NCBI GenBank assembly: GCA_029204045.2
Contig: CM055061.1
Coordinates: 43,238,977-43,302,976, forward strand
DNA from: Tillandsia leiboldiana
Lineage: Eukaryota > Streptophyta > Magnoliopsida > Poales > Bromeliaceae
Direction of reading: 5' to 3'
Length of the DNA: 64,000 nt
Positions 1 to 11,279 of the stretch are shown here, one piece after another; positions within the stretch are counted from its first letter, which is position 1; every line of letters starts with the position of its first letter. The translations under genes and the position numbers were made by a program. The notes below the pieces were generated by a model. It saw only the letters and a program-made list of their open reading frames with translations. It searched no databases and was not told where the DNA came from.

Positions 1-250
1 CTGAAAAACCATTGTCGCAAAGTTGACTTATGCTTATGAGGTTAGTCTTAAGGCCATCAACAATACACATATTTAGAAATCGGGCCATCTGGAATAGCTA
101 CTGTTCCTTTTCCAACAATTTGGAAGATCGACCGTCTCCGAAAACAACGAGTCCTCCGGAGATTTTCTCAAGATTTTGAAAACTATTTTTGTCACCGGTC
201 ATGTGACGGGAACACCCGCTATCCAGATACCAAGACGAACTATCATATGC
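1..250 (-). pseudogene. Copia protease start and pre-integrase remnant (A1)
   Basis: On the minus strand, positions 238-191 read WYLDSGCSRHMTGD, the classic Copia aspartic protease signature; the catalytic Asp-Ser-Gly codons lie at 223-215. Downstream (towards base 1) the reading matches the segment of sister copy A3 that leads into the pre-integrase domain (NLISISQLCDNGF), but it contains an in-frame stop, so this is a remnant. The polyprotein would continue beyond the left edge of the window. Protease would mature the Gag-Pol polyprotein inside the virus-like particle. Confidence 0.8.
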
Positions 251-1879
251 ATGCAAGGAACATTAGTAACAAGACAAGGAAAATTTCACCTTTGCGAACC
301 CAAACCTTTTTGGAATGCGTCGGTAATGGTCGTGAAGTTATTGCCTAGGTGAAAGCGTCTTGTTAAAACGATTGCTGCTCCTTGATGAGTCGTCTTGCGC
401 GGTAACTACCAAGGTTCTTTTCTTCAATTGATTTGCTTTGATTTCCGAGAATCACCTTTTGGTAGTCATTGCAAGAGGTGTTTGAGTGAGCGTTTGACTC
501 CGTCTTGCAATATCTTCTTATGTGCCCTGAAACACCACAACGAAAACATACCTTAGATCTTGACGATCCCAAAGAGGATGAAGTAGGTTGTTGTCGTTGT
601 TTGTCTTGAATTCCGGTGTCGGAGGAGGAGATACCGACTGAGGCACAAAAACTGTCCCACTCGAACTTGGACTGTTTCCAGTTTGAGTGTACCCGAGGCC
701 GAACCGATTTGTTTGACCAAGACCAAGAAGCCTATCCAACTTACTCCTTCCTGAAGAGAATCGCTGCAAGTCATCCTTGAGTTGGAAAATGGTCTTTGTC
801 ATTTCCAGGTTATCCTGTCGAGCCTCGTTGTAGAGCTTTGAGAAGTGATTCCGCTTTATCCACCAGATTTGTATGTTCCTTCTCAAAAAGCTCATTGGAC
901 TCTTGAAGGGAAACATTTACTTTTATCAGATTTTCCCTTTCCACTTCAAGAGCGTTTGAGAGAGAAGTTGCCCTTTTTGCTTCTTCTTCGAGATCATGCA
1001 ATCTCCCTCTCAAACTCTTGTTTTGCTTAGCCACTTTCTTTGAATCCCTCAAAAGTCTGTGGTAGGCTAGAGCAAAATCTTCACCTTCCGAATCATCCGA
1101 TTCTTGTCCGTTGCAATCTTTTCAACAGTGGAGTTGGACATGACTCGACGTACTTGCCATAAAGCACATGAAGGGTGAAGATGTGGACGCGTGGAATGCC
1201 GTGGTGCTCTTTTCTTCATCACTTGAAGACGACTCATTTGACGTTGAGTTGTCATCCCAAGTGACGACTTGCATCGCCTTCTTCTTTGCCGGATACTTGT
1301 TGGGACACTCCGTTGCAATGTGGCCGTAGCCTCGACATTTGAAGCATTGTAGTTGTCCCTCTGAACTTTTCTTATCCTTTGAGAAGTTCTCTTGCTTTCT
1401 TGACTTGTAACTTGAAGTACCCTTGCCTTTGTTCGACTTTCCGAAGGATGGAGATTTACTTGAATTACCCCTTCGAAAGTTGCGGCGAAACTTCCTGTCA
1501 AGAGAGCGACCTGCTTCTCAAATTCCTCCATAGAAAGATTCCCGTCATCGTCTGAGGAGGATGTATCCGCGTCTTCTTCCTTAGTTGTTTTCAACGCATA
1601 ACCTGAAGACTTAGAAGAGGATGCTTTTCCAAGAATTGTTAGTAGTAAATGTCATTTCATATGTTTGTAATGAACCAACTAATTCTTCTACACGTATTTC
1701 GTCCGGGTGTTTAATAGTTTCAATGGCTGTAACCTTTGGGCGAAATCGTTCAGGAAGAGTTCTTAAGATCTTTCTTACAACCTTAAATTCTGGAATCTTC
1801 TCTCCCAGGTTAGCACATGAGTTTACGATGTCTTGCAATCGTGTATAGTAGTCCATGAAAGATTCATTTTTGCCATCAA
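251..1879 (-). pseudogene. gag pseudogene, C-terminal two thirds (A1)
   Basis: This continues the gag that starts at 13572 and is interrupted by element D. From 1879 downwards it reads the UBN2-like core (DYYTRLQDIVNSCANLGEKI, then TLPERFRPKV and VEELVGSLQTYEMTF). An indel near 1640 then shifts the frame. The first CCHC knuckle (CFKCRGYGHIATEC) is at 1346-1305, a long coiled coil at about 1060-570, and a second knuckle (CFRCGVSGHIRRYC) at 548-507. These parts lie in three different frames, so the copy is dead. Gag would package the element RNA in the cytoplasm. The order and knuckle spacing match the copies at 23020-29889 and 62254-64000. Confidence 0.85.
1875..1879. repeat. Target site duplication of element D (left), ATCAA
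   Basis: ATCAA lies immediately left of the TGTCACGCC end at 1880 and again immediately right of the TTCTACA end (13175-13179). Removing 1880-13174 and one ATCAA restores a continuous Copia gag reading through KFDSI and NESF, which confirms the insertion point. Confidence 0.95.
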
Positions 1880-2322
1880 TGTCACGCCCCGGGTCGAACT
1901 GCGACCCGCTCGCCACAGATCTGCCGTCTGTACGGAAACTGCCGTACAGACGAAGCGTCTACCTGCAAGAGATCTATAGCTAACAAGTATCAGAGCTGAA
2001 GGAAGCTGAAACACTAAGCGGCGAAAGTCCAAGTACAACATTCCACTAGCACCCACAACATAAGTACAAAAGGCACTAAAAGGTACAAAAGTGAAACTAA
2101 AAAGTACAAGTGACACTAACACCGACAGCACAGACTCGGGTAGGAGCTAGTCAGCCACGCCCTTACCTCGGTCAGAAAGCTCCGAACGAGCCAAACCTGG
2201 AACGTCGCCTCGGGAACACCTGCCATCACAGCGGTGTGAGATCTACTGCAACAGTCAGATCTCAGTGGGTACCAAAGCTAAAACCCACGGTACACCCACT
2301 CAGTCTGCTGGAGACAAAAACA

Positions 2323-2323
2323 T

Positions 2324-2355
<32 letters not shown>

Positions 2356-2356
2356 C
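2323..2356. repeat. GATA microsatellite in the D 3' LTR
   Basis: A run of ATAG/GATA tetranucleotides interrupts the LTR. The same run is present in the partner LTR at about 9329-9363, so it was part of the LTR when D inserted. Confidence 0.9.
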
Positions 2357-2633
2357 TGAAAATGAATCAATCGCTACATGTTTCGATGCAATGCAGGAAG
2401 TAAGTTCTCAGTCTCTCCCACGGGAGGCCTGGAAACTACGAACGTCTGCTCTCCCAACAGCCCTTATCAAACAAGAACCGCTGTAGGCTTAGCCGTCCAT
2501 AGTTTCCGCCCCCGCACGGGGACTGCCAGAACTCTAACAAGACACTAGAAGGCCACCTCAATTCCTTCTAGTAACCACCTGGTAACTCGGCCAGGGCATA
2601 TGCCTACCTGGTGTCCCGGCCAGGGCATGCAGC

Positions 2634-3675
2634 CATCTGGTAACTCGGCCAGTGATATTTACTCATCTGGTAACTCAGCCAGTGGTATCCACTCATCTGG
2701 TAACTCAGCCAGTGATTTATACCCATCTGGTGACTCGGCCAGTGGTAATTACTCATCTGGTAACTCAGCCAGTGGTATCCACTCATCTGGTAACTCAGCC
2801 AGTGATTTATACCCCTCTGGTGACTCTGCCAGTGGTATCTACTCATCTGGTAACTCAGCCAGTGATTTATACCCATCTGGTAACTCTGCCAGTGGTATCT
2901 ACTCATCTGGTAACTCAGCCAGGGATTTATACCCATCTGGTGACTCGGCCAGTGGTAATTACTCATCTGGTAACTCAGCCAGTGGTATCCCTCATCTGGT
3001 AACTCAGCCAGTGATTTATACCCCTCTGGTGACTCTACCAGTGGTATCTACTCATCTGGTAACTCAGCCAGTGATCTATACCCATCTGGTAACTCTGCCA
3101 GTGGATCTACTCATCTGGTAACTCAGCCAGTGATTTATACCAATCTGGTAACTCTGCCAGTGGTATCTACTCATCTGGTAACTCAGCCAGGGATTTATAC
3201 CCATCTGGTGACTCGGCCAGTGGTAATTACTCATCTGGTAACTCAGCCAGTGATTTATACCCTCTGGTGACTCTACCAGTGGTATCTACTCGTCTGGTAA
3301 CTCAGCCAGTGATCTATACCCATCTGGTAACTCTGCCAGTGGTATCTACTCATCTGGTAACTCAGCCAGTGATTTATACCCATCTGGTAACTCTACCAGT
3401 GGTATCTACTCATCTGGTAACTCAGCCAGGGATTTATACCCATCTGGTGACTCGGCCAGTGGTAATTACTCATCTGGTAACTCAGCCAGTGATTTATACC
3501 CCTCTGGTGACTCTACCAGTGGTATCTACTCATCTGGTAACTCAGCCAGTGATCTATACCCATCTGGTAACTCTGCCAGTGGTATCTACTCATCTGGTAA
3601 CTCAGCCAGTGATTTATACCCATCTGGTAACTCTACCAGTGGTATCTACTCATCTGGTAACTCAGCCAGTGATTT
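2634..3675. repeat. 30-bp minisatellite array (~35 units) in the D 3' LTR
   Basis: Each unit has a 16-bp core CTGGTAACTCAGCCAG (with G/A variants) and a 14-bp spacer that usually alternates between a TGATTTATACCCAT type and a TGGTATCTACTCAT type, giving a 60-bp higher-order period. Core ends CTGG and CCAG are inverted repeats. Variant units begin slightly upstream (about 2575-2633). Because 30 is divisible by 3 and the unit has no stop in several frames, long spurious ORFs appear on both strands. The array ends where the partner LTR array also ends, next to CAAAAGGTATAATG. Confidence 0.93.
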
Positions 3676-4089
3676 ACAAAAGGTATAATGTAAAAAGGGG
3701 GTCACGATACCTTGCTTTCGGGAGTATTATGAGCATACCATACTTCCGGAAGAAAACCAACCCACCTGTGAAGAATCCTCAAAACCGTGCGCCAAACGGA
3801 GGTCCCAATGCGATCCCACAGCTCCACGCGGCAAACACGCGCCACCGGCCACGTAGAAGCTATCACTATGCCACAACTGTGAGATAAGAAGAGGAACGGG
3901 GATCAGCAAACCCGCGGTCGAGAACCGCACAAACAAAGGCGAAGGAAAACCCTCCGGCGACGAAGAACGTCGGGCGTCGCGCGGAAACCCATCGCGCATC
4001 CGCCGCGCGCACCGCCGAGCCGCAAACAACGCGGCACAGTGCGGCACATGGCCGTACTGCTCAAGAAACCATCCCCACGCGGCAGAGGT

Positions 4090-4800
4090 CAGCCGCGTGG
4101 CCAGCAGCGCCGCGCGGCCCAAAGGCTGCCCGCGCGGCCTGCAGCAGCGCCGCGCGCCTAGCGCGCGGCCTGCAGGGCCGCGGGGGCCCAAAGGCCCGCC
4201 CGCGACAGGGGGCGGCCGCCAGCGCGGGCCCCTGCAGTGCCGCGCGCGCCAAGCGCGCGGCCTGCAGGCCCGCGCGGCCCATGGGCCCGCGCGGCGCTGC
4301 AGCGCCGCGCGCGCCTAGCGCTCGGCCTGCACCCGCGCGGGCCAGGGGCCTCCCGCGCGGGCCCGCGGGACAGGGGCCGCCCGCGCGGCCCTGCACTGCC
4401 GCGCGGGCCCGCGTCACAGCGCCGCCCGCGCGGCGCCCTGCACTGCCGCGCGGGGGCCCGGCACAGGGCCGCCCGCGCGGCGCCCTGCCAAGCCGCGCGG
4501 GGCCGCGGCACAGGGGCCGCCCGCGCGGCGCCCTGCCCTGCCGCGCGGGGCCCGCGGCACAGAGGCCCCGCGGCGCCCTGCCATGCCGCGCGGGGCCCGC
4601 GGCACAGGGGCCGACCGCGCGGCACCTCTGCAGTGCCGCGCGCCGCGCGCGGCCTGCAGGGTCGCCCAGCGCAGGGGCCGCCCGCGCGCGTGCCAGACAG
4701 GGCGCGCAACCACGCGCCCGCTGCCAGCGGCCCGGCGCCCGCTGCCCGCCACGACAGCACCGCCTGCTGCGCGCGGCGCCCATGGCGCCCCGCGCAGCGC
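4090..4800. repeat. GC-rich block with degenerate ~49-bp tandem units (D 3' LTR)
   Basis: Very GC- and CpG-rich DNA built from units with CCGCGCGG, GGGCCCGCGGCACAGG and GCCCTGC cores. About five units are recognisable at 4360-4625. Several frames stay open on both strands because of composition, producing Arg/Ala/Pro/Gly-rich phantom proteins. The partner block at 11280-12190 is longer. Confidence 0.85.
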
Positions 4801-5110
4801 CGCTCCCCTTAGCCGCGCGCTGCCCAAAATCAGCACGCGCGCTCGCGAGGCACCACCGCGCCACGGACAACAAGTCCATGGCACCCCAGCAGCAGGAAAA
4901 AGAAAGGGAAAAGGAAAGATAAAATAAGCCAACCTCCTCGCGGCACGCCGGCCCCCGCACGGCTCCACGCCACGCTCGGAGAAGAAAACGCCCAAGAAAA
5001 GCTTCCTCCAAAGCCCTCTTCTTCTTCCTTCCTTTTCCTCCTTCTTCTCCTCTTTTTCCTTTTCTTTCTTTCTTTTCCTTTCTCTGCTACAGAGGTGGAG
5101 GGGAGGGGTT

Positions 5111-5121
5111 CTTTTATTGAA
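5111..5121 (-). promoter_or_regulatory. Degenerate TATA box of the D 3' LTR
   Basis: The partner LTR reads CTTTATAAAAG on the minus strand at 12502-12492. Here the corresponding bases are CTTCAATAAAAG, so the TATA core is lost. A polypurine-rich leader (5092-5018 read on the minus strand) follows in both LTRs, as expected downstream of a start site. Confidence 0.55.
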
Positions 5122-5182
5122 GCTAAAGCTTTAATTAAATTAATTAACTTAATTAACTTAATTCCAAAAAGCCACCTCCAAC

Positions 5183-5560
5183 TCACTTTTGCCCTCAGGG
5201 CCCTCCGCCGCTGTCCGGAACCTCCCGAACTCCGCTGTAAATCAAAAGTGCACGTGCTCACAGCTTTTCTCTTCAAAAAGCTCAACCGTTGAGTCGGGGT
5301 TGCTCAAATCAAATACCAGGCTCCAAAATTGCCAGTTCCGACTCACTTTTTGCCTCTGGGTCCTCCGCGTCAGTCCGGAACCTCCCGAACCTCGCTGTAA
5401 ATTAAAAGTACGCGTGCCCACAGCTTTTTCTCCTCAAAAAGCTCATCCGTTGAGTCGGGGTAACTCAAATCAAATACCGGCTCCAAAATTGCCAGTTCCG
5501 ACTCACTTTTCGCCTCCGGATCCTCCGCGTCCGTCCGGAACCTCCCGAACCTCGCTGTAA
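5183..5560. repeat. 160-bp tandem repeat, ~2.4 copies (D 3' LTR)
   Basis: The marker TCACTTTT recurs at 5183, 5343 and 5503, exactly 160 bp apart, together with GTCCGGAACCTCCCGAAC and the CAAATACCGGCTCCAAAATT block. The same array occurs at 12563-12940 in the other LTR. On the minus strand it lies upstream of the TATA position, in the U3 part of the LTR. Confidence 0.88.
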
Positions 5561-5800
5561 ACAAGAAAATACACCTGTTCCAAGTGTTTCCCAATCTTCC
5601 TGCAAACCCATAGCGGAGTCGGAGCTACCCGTACCAGTCACCTAACGCGTACTAAGCCCGAAAACAAGCAGAGGCTTTCCGCGGGGATCCAAATCAACCC
5701 GAACTCCTCTGAAAAACATACGGAACACGCCGGTGGCAATCTCCTCCACACCACACCATCTTGCAAGGTCGGTGCGTCGTCCAAATCCCGGTGTTCTACA

Positions 5801-5812
5801 CTCTCCCCCCCT
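5801..5812 (-). other. Polypurine tract of element D
   Basis: Minus strand AAGGGGGGGAGAG immediately precedes the 3' LTR start TGTAGAACACC. This purine run would prime plus-strand DNA synthesis, and with the PBS at the other LTR it fixes the element's minus orientation. Confidence 0.85.
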
Positions 5813-7164
5813 TAAAAAGGGTTTCGTCCTCGAAACCCAACTAAATCCATACTTAGGAGGGTAAATCAAAACAAAAGGGATAGGAGATCCACAAATTGTC
5901 CAAGGCTCTCAAGTGGTCACTCACATACCTCATGCCGACAACACTGACCTTCCCTAATGGTATGATTCGACTGCAAAATCCTTTGGTTTCACCAACAAGA
6001 ATCGCATCGGTCGAAGTGGAAACGCAATCCTCGTCCATCTCCAAGGAAGGGAAAGCAAAACAAGACTTGCGGGGTTCAAAATAGACTTCATCCAGCCTGA
6101 TCACTGCTCGAGGATCCACACCTCGCATAACTCGTTTCTATAATAACTCTCAGGCTGGTAGTTTCCCTCGATTCGAGATCTCAAAAAAAACCGAAGATTA
6201 AGCCTCCTTAAGGCAAAACCCCTCTGATGCTTCATAGCCACCAAACTCCAGTTCCACAAAACATATAGCACCTCCCTTGACAGGGGAAAACTTTCAACCT
6301 CGAGAACCTTCTCTCAATTTGGCACTCAATTCCCAGGGTTACACTGCTCACCTAAACAGGGCGTAACAGAACAAAAAGTCTTCGCCGGGATAAAGCAATC
6401 ATACATCCTTGCAAAATTCATCCACCGGCGTTACCTCAACCTGACCTCCTGAGTGTCCAAGTACTTTAGGTTCGAGGATTCTAGAATAACTCAAATCTCT
6501 CTCTAAGGCTGGCACCCTCCGCATCAAAGCTAAGATCTTCCTCAGCTTTACCTCCGTCGCTAAAAGGCCATGAGCAAGACCTTTCGACGTCAAGAAGAAA
6601 CTCTCTCTCAACTTGGCAACCAACTTCTTCCTCCTTAGAAGTTGTAGCACTAACCTCAAGAGCCCCTCAAGCTCCAAGTCGCTTCGGAGGTAAGCAATAC
6701 CCACGACGGTAACACCACCAACCCGTCCTATGAAACAGGGAAAACACAGCTCTCAAATCAGTAGGGCATTAGTCAATCTACTTGACCACACAAACCGCTC
6801 AAACCGCCTTACTGGTTCCAGATCAGTATCCAGGCACAGCCCTCGGCTGTAAGGTTCCGCAATGATATCAACCACTCGAAGGCATCTGCCAAAGCACAAG
6901 GCAAAACTAATCTTGTTCGAACCTTACAAGAATTCACACGGTTGTGTACCCACAACGCGACATCACCACTGAGTACGACCGCCTGGATCCTCACTGTCTA
7001 TCCCCACGACGAGGTACTAGGTCTCACAGACCTCTCGATCCGTCAAATCTCGCAACTGCGCTCGCAGCTCTCTCTGTCTCACCGGTTGATACCCCACGAG
7101 GTGCTGTCGAAGTTGGCGCGGTTCCCAAACCACGTCAATCACTGTCCTCGATCTCAGTCCCAAT

Positions 7165-7286
7165 CGAGTAACCACCTGGTAACTCGGCCAGGGGCATCAA
7201 CCACCTGGTAACTCGGCCAGGGGCAAGTAACCACCTGGTAACTCAGCCAGGGGCAGGTAACCTCCTGGTAACTCAGCCAGGGCATC
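7165..7286. repeat. Four minisatellite-like units in the D internal region
   Basis: Four copies of a ~30-bp unit with the same CTGGTAACTCGGCCAG core as the LTR minisatellite, but with spacer AGGGGCAAGTAACCAC instead of the LTR spacers. They resemble the variant units found at the edge of the LTR array (about 2575 and 9585). Confidence 0.85.
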
Positions 7287-8055
7287 ATACATCAACGCAT
7301 CCCATAAAAAAAAAAACACCTCCTGACCAGGGTCCACGGAGGGTCAATGTCCTCTCTCTCGACAATCCATGATAGCATAAATTGGGACGAACGATTCCTA
7401 TCCAACCTCGGATCAACACCTCTGAACTGATGTAGGACTAACATCTCGATGATCAACCCAGGTCCTAGTTGCACTGGCAGGACAGCAACACTCATCCACG
7501 TACTTCCCGTGATCTGAAATCTGATCCAAACGTGCACAACCATCAGTCCAGACCCTGGCCCATAAGAAGGTACCCCTGCTCTACCATAACGCACATGCGG
7601 CGTTTGCATTAAGCATGCCCTAACTCCGACGACCACACCAGGTGAGACGCGATCCACAACCCTGGCGATGAATGGGGCCCATGCAAAAGGGGGACTCACA
7701 TCCTGGCACTGCTGCTGATGCTAGCACTGTCGAGAACCTCCTGGTCTCTGTCTCCTCTGAGACCCATGATCCTGTGGGTGGAATCATGGCAACCTCGAAT
7801 CACGCAACTATCGCAAAATCGGCGATGCCGGAGCTCTCTCTCCGAAGCTGGTCCCCCGCTCACCGTCTCCCTCGGACGTGATCACTGATCCTCGGTCAAT
7901 CCATCGAGCATGCACACTCACTGCATCCAAGGTCGGCACTCGCCGAACATGCACAAAGAGATAGGTATCTCCAATGCAGTTCCCTCTCGAACATAACTAA
8001 CCTCTAAGCCTCATCCTGGGCGACCAGGGGTACACCGCTCAACCGTCACAGAAAC

Positions 8056-8250
8056 TCACCCCAGAACATCAACTGCGCTCCCGATGGTCCAACAAGAAAG
8101 AATTCGACGCCACCAGCTCTCTTGGCGTCCTAATCTAAAAGTGCATAACCAAGCGCCCTGATGCTTATCCTGGATGAACAAATCCTTGAACAACTCTTCC
8201 ATAACAGCGTTCCAGTTTCTCGGCCTCCCACGGCTCCAACTCGGTCCCGA
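8056..8250 (-). pseudogene. Decayed Ty3/gypsy gag fragment (element D)
   Basis: The minus frame contains MEELFKDLFIQDK followed by SWWRRI. This lines up with MEKLFRDFFIDPKYRAHM and DAWWRRVE of the intact element E Gag (about residues 132-165), the core of the Retrotrans_gag domain. Flanking sequence is not readable as Gag in one frame. It shows that D descends from a chromovirus-type gypsy element, but it can no longer make a capsid. Confidence 0.65.
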
Positions 8251-8858
8251 AATCTGCAGGGATGGAACTGGATGCGGTACACAACCGATCAGCAACCTCT
8301 CGCTGCTTCCGCACCATCAATGGTGCGATCAGGGTCGAAATCGGACAAAGTCGCGGCCGGAGGTACTACTAGCGATACTCCGGGAGATGCTCTCGGGTCC
8401 AAGCATGTGCATCACACGCTCCATGCTCACTTCCTGGCGCCGTATCGCCTCAAATACCGGACTGCTTTGGCCTGAATCTCCCAAGCCTCACTCGGCTCTA
8501 TCCATTTAGCTTTCCGCTATAACGAGCCCCTCATCCCAGGTCAAACACGCCCCCCGCCGCTGCACGGCGTCTCGGAAGCATCCAAAAACCACTGCAACAG
8601 AAAAACATTAGGACCAAGACTTTCTCGACCCAAACAAGCGAAAGTCTAAACATGTTAACCTTTCTAAAGCATTATGTTGTCTGCAGCCAACACAATCACC
8701 TTTAGAGAAATAACATGCGAGGTCACTCACCCCAATCCTCTGGGGGAGGTACACCCTCAGACAAGACTCTCGCTAAGGTCACGTCTCTCACGACAGTCTT
8801 CCTACTGCCCAACCAATAGCCTAGGGTCTCTAAGTCCTCAACGACCTATAATCCTAGG

Positions 8859-8870
8859 CTCTGATACCAC
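8859..8870 (-). other. Primer binding site of element D (initiator tRNA-Met)
   Basis: Minus strand TGGTATCAGAGC, complementary to the 3' end of plant initiator tRNA-Met, lies 7 bp inside the LTR end GGCGTGACA. Confidence 0.92.
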
Positions 8871-9331
8871 CTAATCTGTCACGCCCCGCGGTCGAAACTG
8901 CGACCCGGGCTCGCCAACAGATCCGCCGTCTGTACGAAAACTGCCGTACAGACGAAACGTCTAACCTGCAAAGAGATCTATAGCTAACAAGTATCAGAGC
9001 TGAAAGGAAGCTGAAAACACTAAGCGGCGAAAGTCCAGTACAACAGTCCACTAGCACCCACAACATAAGTACAAAAGGCACTAAAAGGTACAAAAGTGGA
9101 AACTAAAAAGTACAAGTGACACTAACACCGACAGCACAGACTCGGGTAGGAGCTAGTCAGCCATGCCCTTACCTCGGTCAGAAAGCTCCGAACGAGCCAA
9201 ACCTGGAACGGTCGCCTCGGGAACACCTGCCATCACAGCGGGTGTGAGATCTACTGCAACAGCCAGATCTCAGTGGGTACCAAAGCTAAAACCCACGGTA
9301 CACCCACTCAGTCTGCTGGAGACAAAAACAT

Positions 9332-9363
<32 letters not shown>

Positions 9364-9643
9364 CTGAAAATGAATCAATCGCTACATGTTTCGATGCAAT
9401 GCAGGAAGTAAGTTCTCAGTCTCTCCCATGGGAGGCCTGGAAACTACGAACGTCTGCTCTCCCTACAGCCCTTATCAAACAAGAACCCGGCTGTAGGCTT
9501 AGCCGTCCATAGTTTCCGCCCCCGCACGGGGACTGCCAGAACTCTAACAAGACACTAGAAGGCCACCTCAATTCCTTCTAGTAACCACCTGGTAACTCGG
9601 CCAGGGCATATGCCTACCTGGTGTCCCGGCCAGGGCATGCAGC

Positions 9644-10854
9644 CATCTGGTAACTCGGCCAGTGATATTTACTCATCTGGTAACTCAGCCAGTGGTATCC
9701 ACCCATCTGGTAACTCAGCCAGTGATTTATACCCATCTGGTGACTCGGCCAGTGGTAATTACTCATCTGGTAACTCAGCCAGTGGTATCCACTCATCTGG
9801 TAACTCAGCCAGTGATTTATACCCCTCTGGTGACTCTGCCAGTGGTATCTACTCATCTGGTAACTCAGCCAGTGATTTATACCCATCTGGTAACTCTGCC
9901 AGTGGTATCTACTCATCTGGTAACTCAGCCAGGGATTTATACCCATCTGGTGACTCGGCCAGTGGTAATTACTCATCTGGTAACTCAGCCAGTGGTATCC
10001 ACTCATCTGGTAACTCAGCCAGTGATTTATACCCCTCTGGTGACTCTACCAGTGGTATCTACTCATCTGGTAACTCAGCCAGTGATCTATACCCATCTGG
10101 TAACTCTGCCAGTGGTATCTACTCATCTGGTAACTCAACCAGTGATTTATACCCATCTGGTAACTCTGCCAGTGGTATCTACTCATCTGGTAACTCAGCC
10201 AGGGATTTATACCCATCTGGTGACTCGGCCAGTGGTAATTACTCATCTGGTAACTCAGCCAGTGATTTATACCCCTCTGGTGACTCTACCAGTGGTATCT
10301 ACTCATCTGGTAAATCAGCCAGTGATCTATACCCATCTGGTAACTCTGCCAGTGGTATCTACTCATCTGGTAACTCAGCCAGTGATTTATACCCATCTGG
10401 TAACTCTACCAGTGGTATCTACTCATCTGGTAACTCAGCCAGGGATTTATACCCATCTGGTGACTCGGCCAGTGGTAATTACTCATCTGGTAACTCAGCC
10501 AGTGATTATACCCCTCTGGTGACTCTACCAGTGGTATCTACTCATCTGGTAACTCAGCCAGTGATCTATACCCATCTGGTAACTCTGCCAGTGGTATATA
10601 CTCATCTGGTAACTCAGCCAGTGATTTATACCCATCTGGTAACTCTACCAGTGGTATCTACTCATCTGGTAACTCAGCTAGGGATTTATACCCATCTGGT
10701 AACTCTGCCAGTGGTATCTACTCATCTGGTAACCCAGCCAGGGATTTATACCCATCTGGTAACTCTGCCAGTGGTATCTACTCAGCCAGGTATTTATACC
10801 CATCTGGTGACTCGGCAAGTGGTAATTACTCATCTGGTAACTCAGCCAGTGATT
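9644..10854. repeat. 30-bp minisatellite array (~40 units) in the D 5' LTR
   Basis: Same core and alternating spacers as 2634-3675, but about five units longer, with different positions of the minor variants (for example AAATCAGCC at 10312 and a shortened unit near 10780). It ends at the same CAAAAGGTATAATG junction. Confidence 0.93.
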
Positions 10855-11279
10855 TACAAAAGGTATAATGTAAAAAGGGGGTCACGATACCTTGCTTTCG
10901 GGAGTATTATGAGCATACCATACTTCCGGAAGAAAACCAACCCACCTGTGAAGAATCCTCAAAACCGTGCGCCAAACGGAGGTCCCGATGCGATCCCACA
11001 GCTCCACGCGGCAAACACGCGCCACCGGCCACGTAGAAGCTATCACTATGCCACAACTGTGAGATAAGAAGAGGAACCGGGATCAGCAAACCCGCGGTCG
11101 AGAACCGCGCAAACAAAGGCGAAGGAAAACCCTCCGGCGACGAAGAACGTCGGGCGTCGCGCGGAAACCCATCGCGCATCCGCCGCGGCGCACCGCCGAG
11201 CCGCAAACAACGCGGCACAGTGCGGCACATGGCCGTACTGCTCAAGAAACCATCCCCACGCGGCAGAGGTCAGCCGCGT

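Larger units (their letters stand above)
1880..5800 (-). repeat. 3' LTR of element D
   Basis: Ends TG..CA (in plus orientation TGTCACGCC to GGTGTTCTACA). It shares all blocks with 8878-13174: GATA repeat, 30-bp minisatellite, GC-rich array, pyrimidine-rich tract, AT-rich promoter and 160-bp tandem repeats. It is shorter because the minisatellite and the GC array have fewer units. Its TATA position is altered (see 5111-5121). Confidence 0.9.
5813..8877 (-). other. Internal region of element D, no intact gene
   Basis: About 3.1 kb between PPT and PBS. Just inside the PPT the minus strand encodes VSRTKPFLRGGE (about 5850-5815), matching the VSRTKLFLVGED tail at the same place in element E. A Gag fragment lies at 8056-8250. 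A short helical, Lys/Leu-rich reading frame (6704-6399) and another at 7699-7292 are not recognisable. No protease, reverse transcriptase, RNase H or integrase motif was seen in any frame. Confidence 0.7.

Noticed and set aside
2634..3675. Regular repeats with constant core and alternating spacer, CRISPR-like at first sight
   Set aside because: Spacers are only two recurrent types, units are contiguous 30-mers inside a plant LTR, and there is no cas gene.
6399..6704. 101-codon frame in the D internal region with a Leu/Lys/Arg-rich helix
   Set aside because: No recognisable motif, not conserved in element E, and flanked by non-coding remnants; kept only as part of the internal region.
9610..11067. 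485-codon open frame with Ser-Gly-Asn-Ser-Ala repeats (and the similar frames at 2600-3121, 3267-3887 and on the other strand)
   Set aside because: It is the 30-bp minisatellite read in frame; 30 is a multiple of three and the unit lacks stops in several frames. It lies inside an LTR, antisense to the element.
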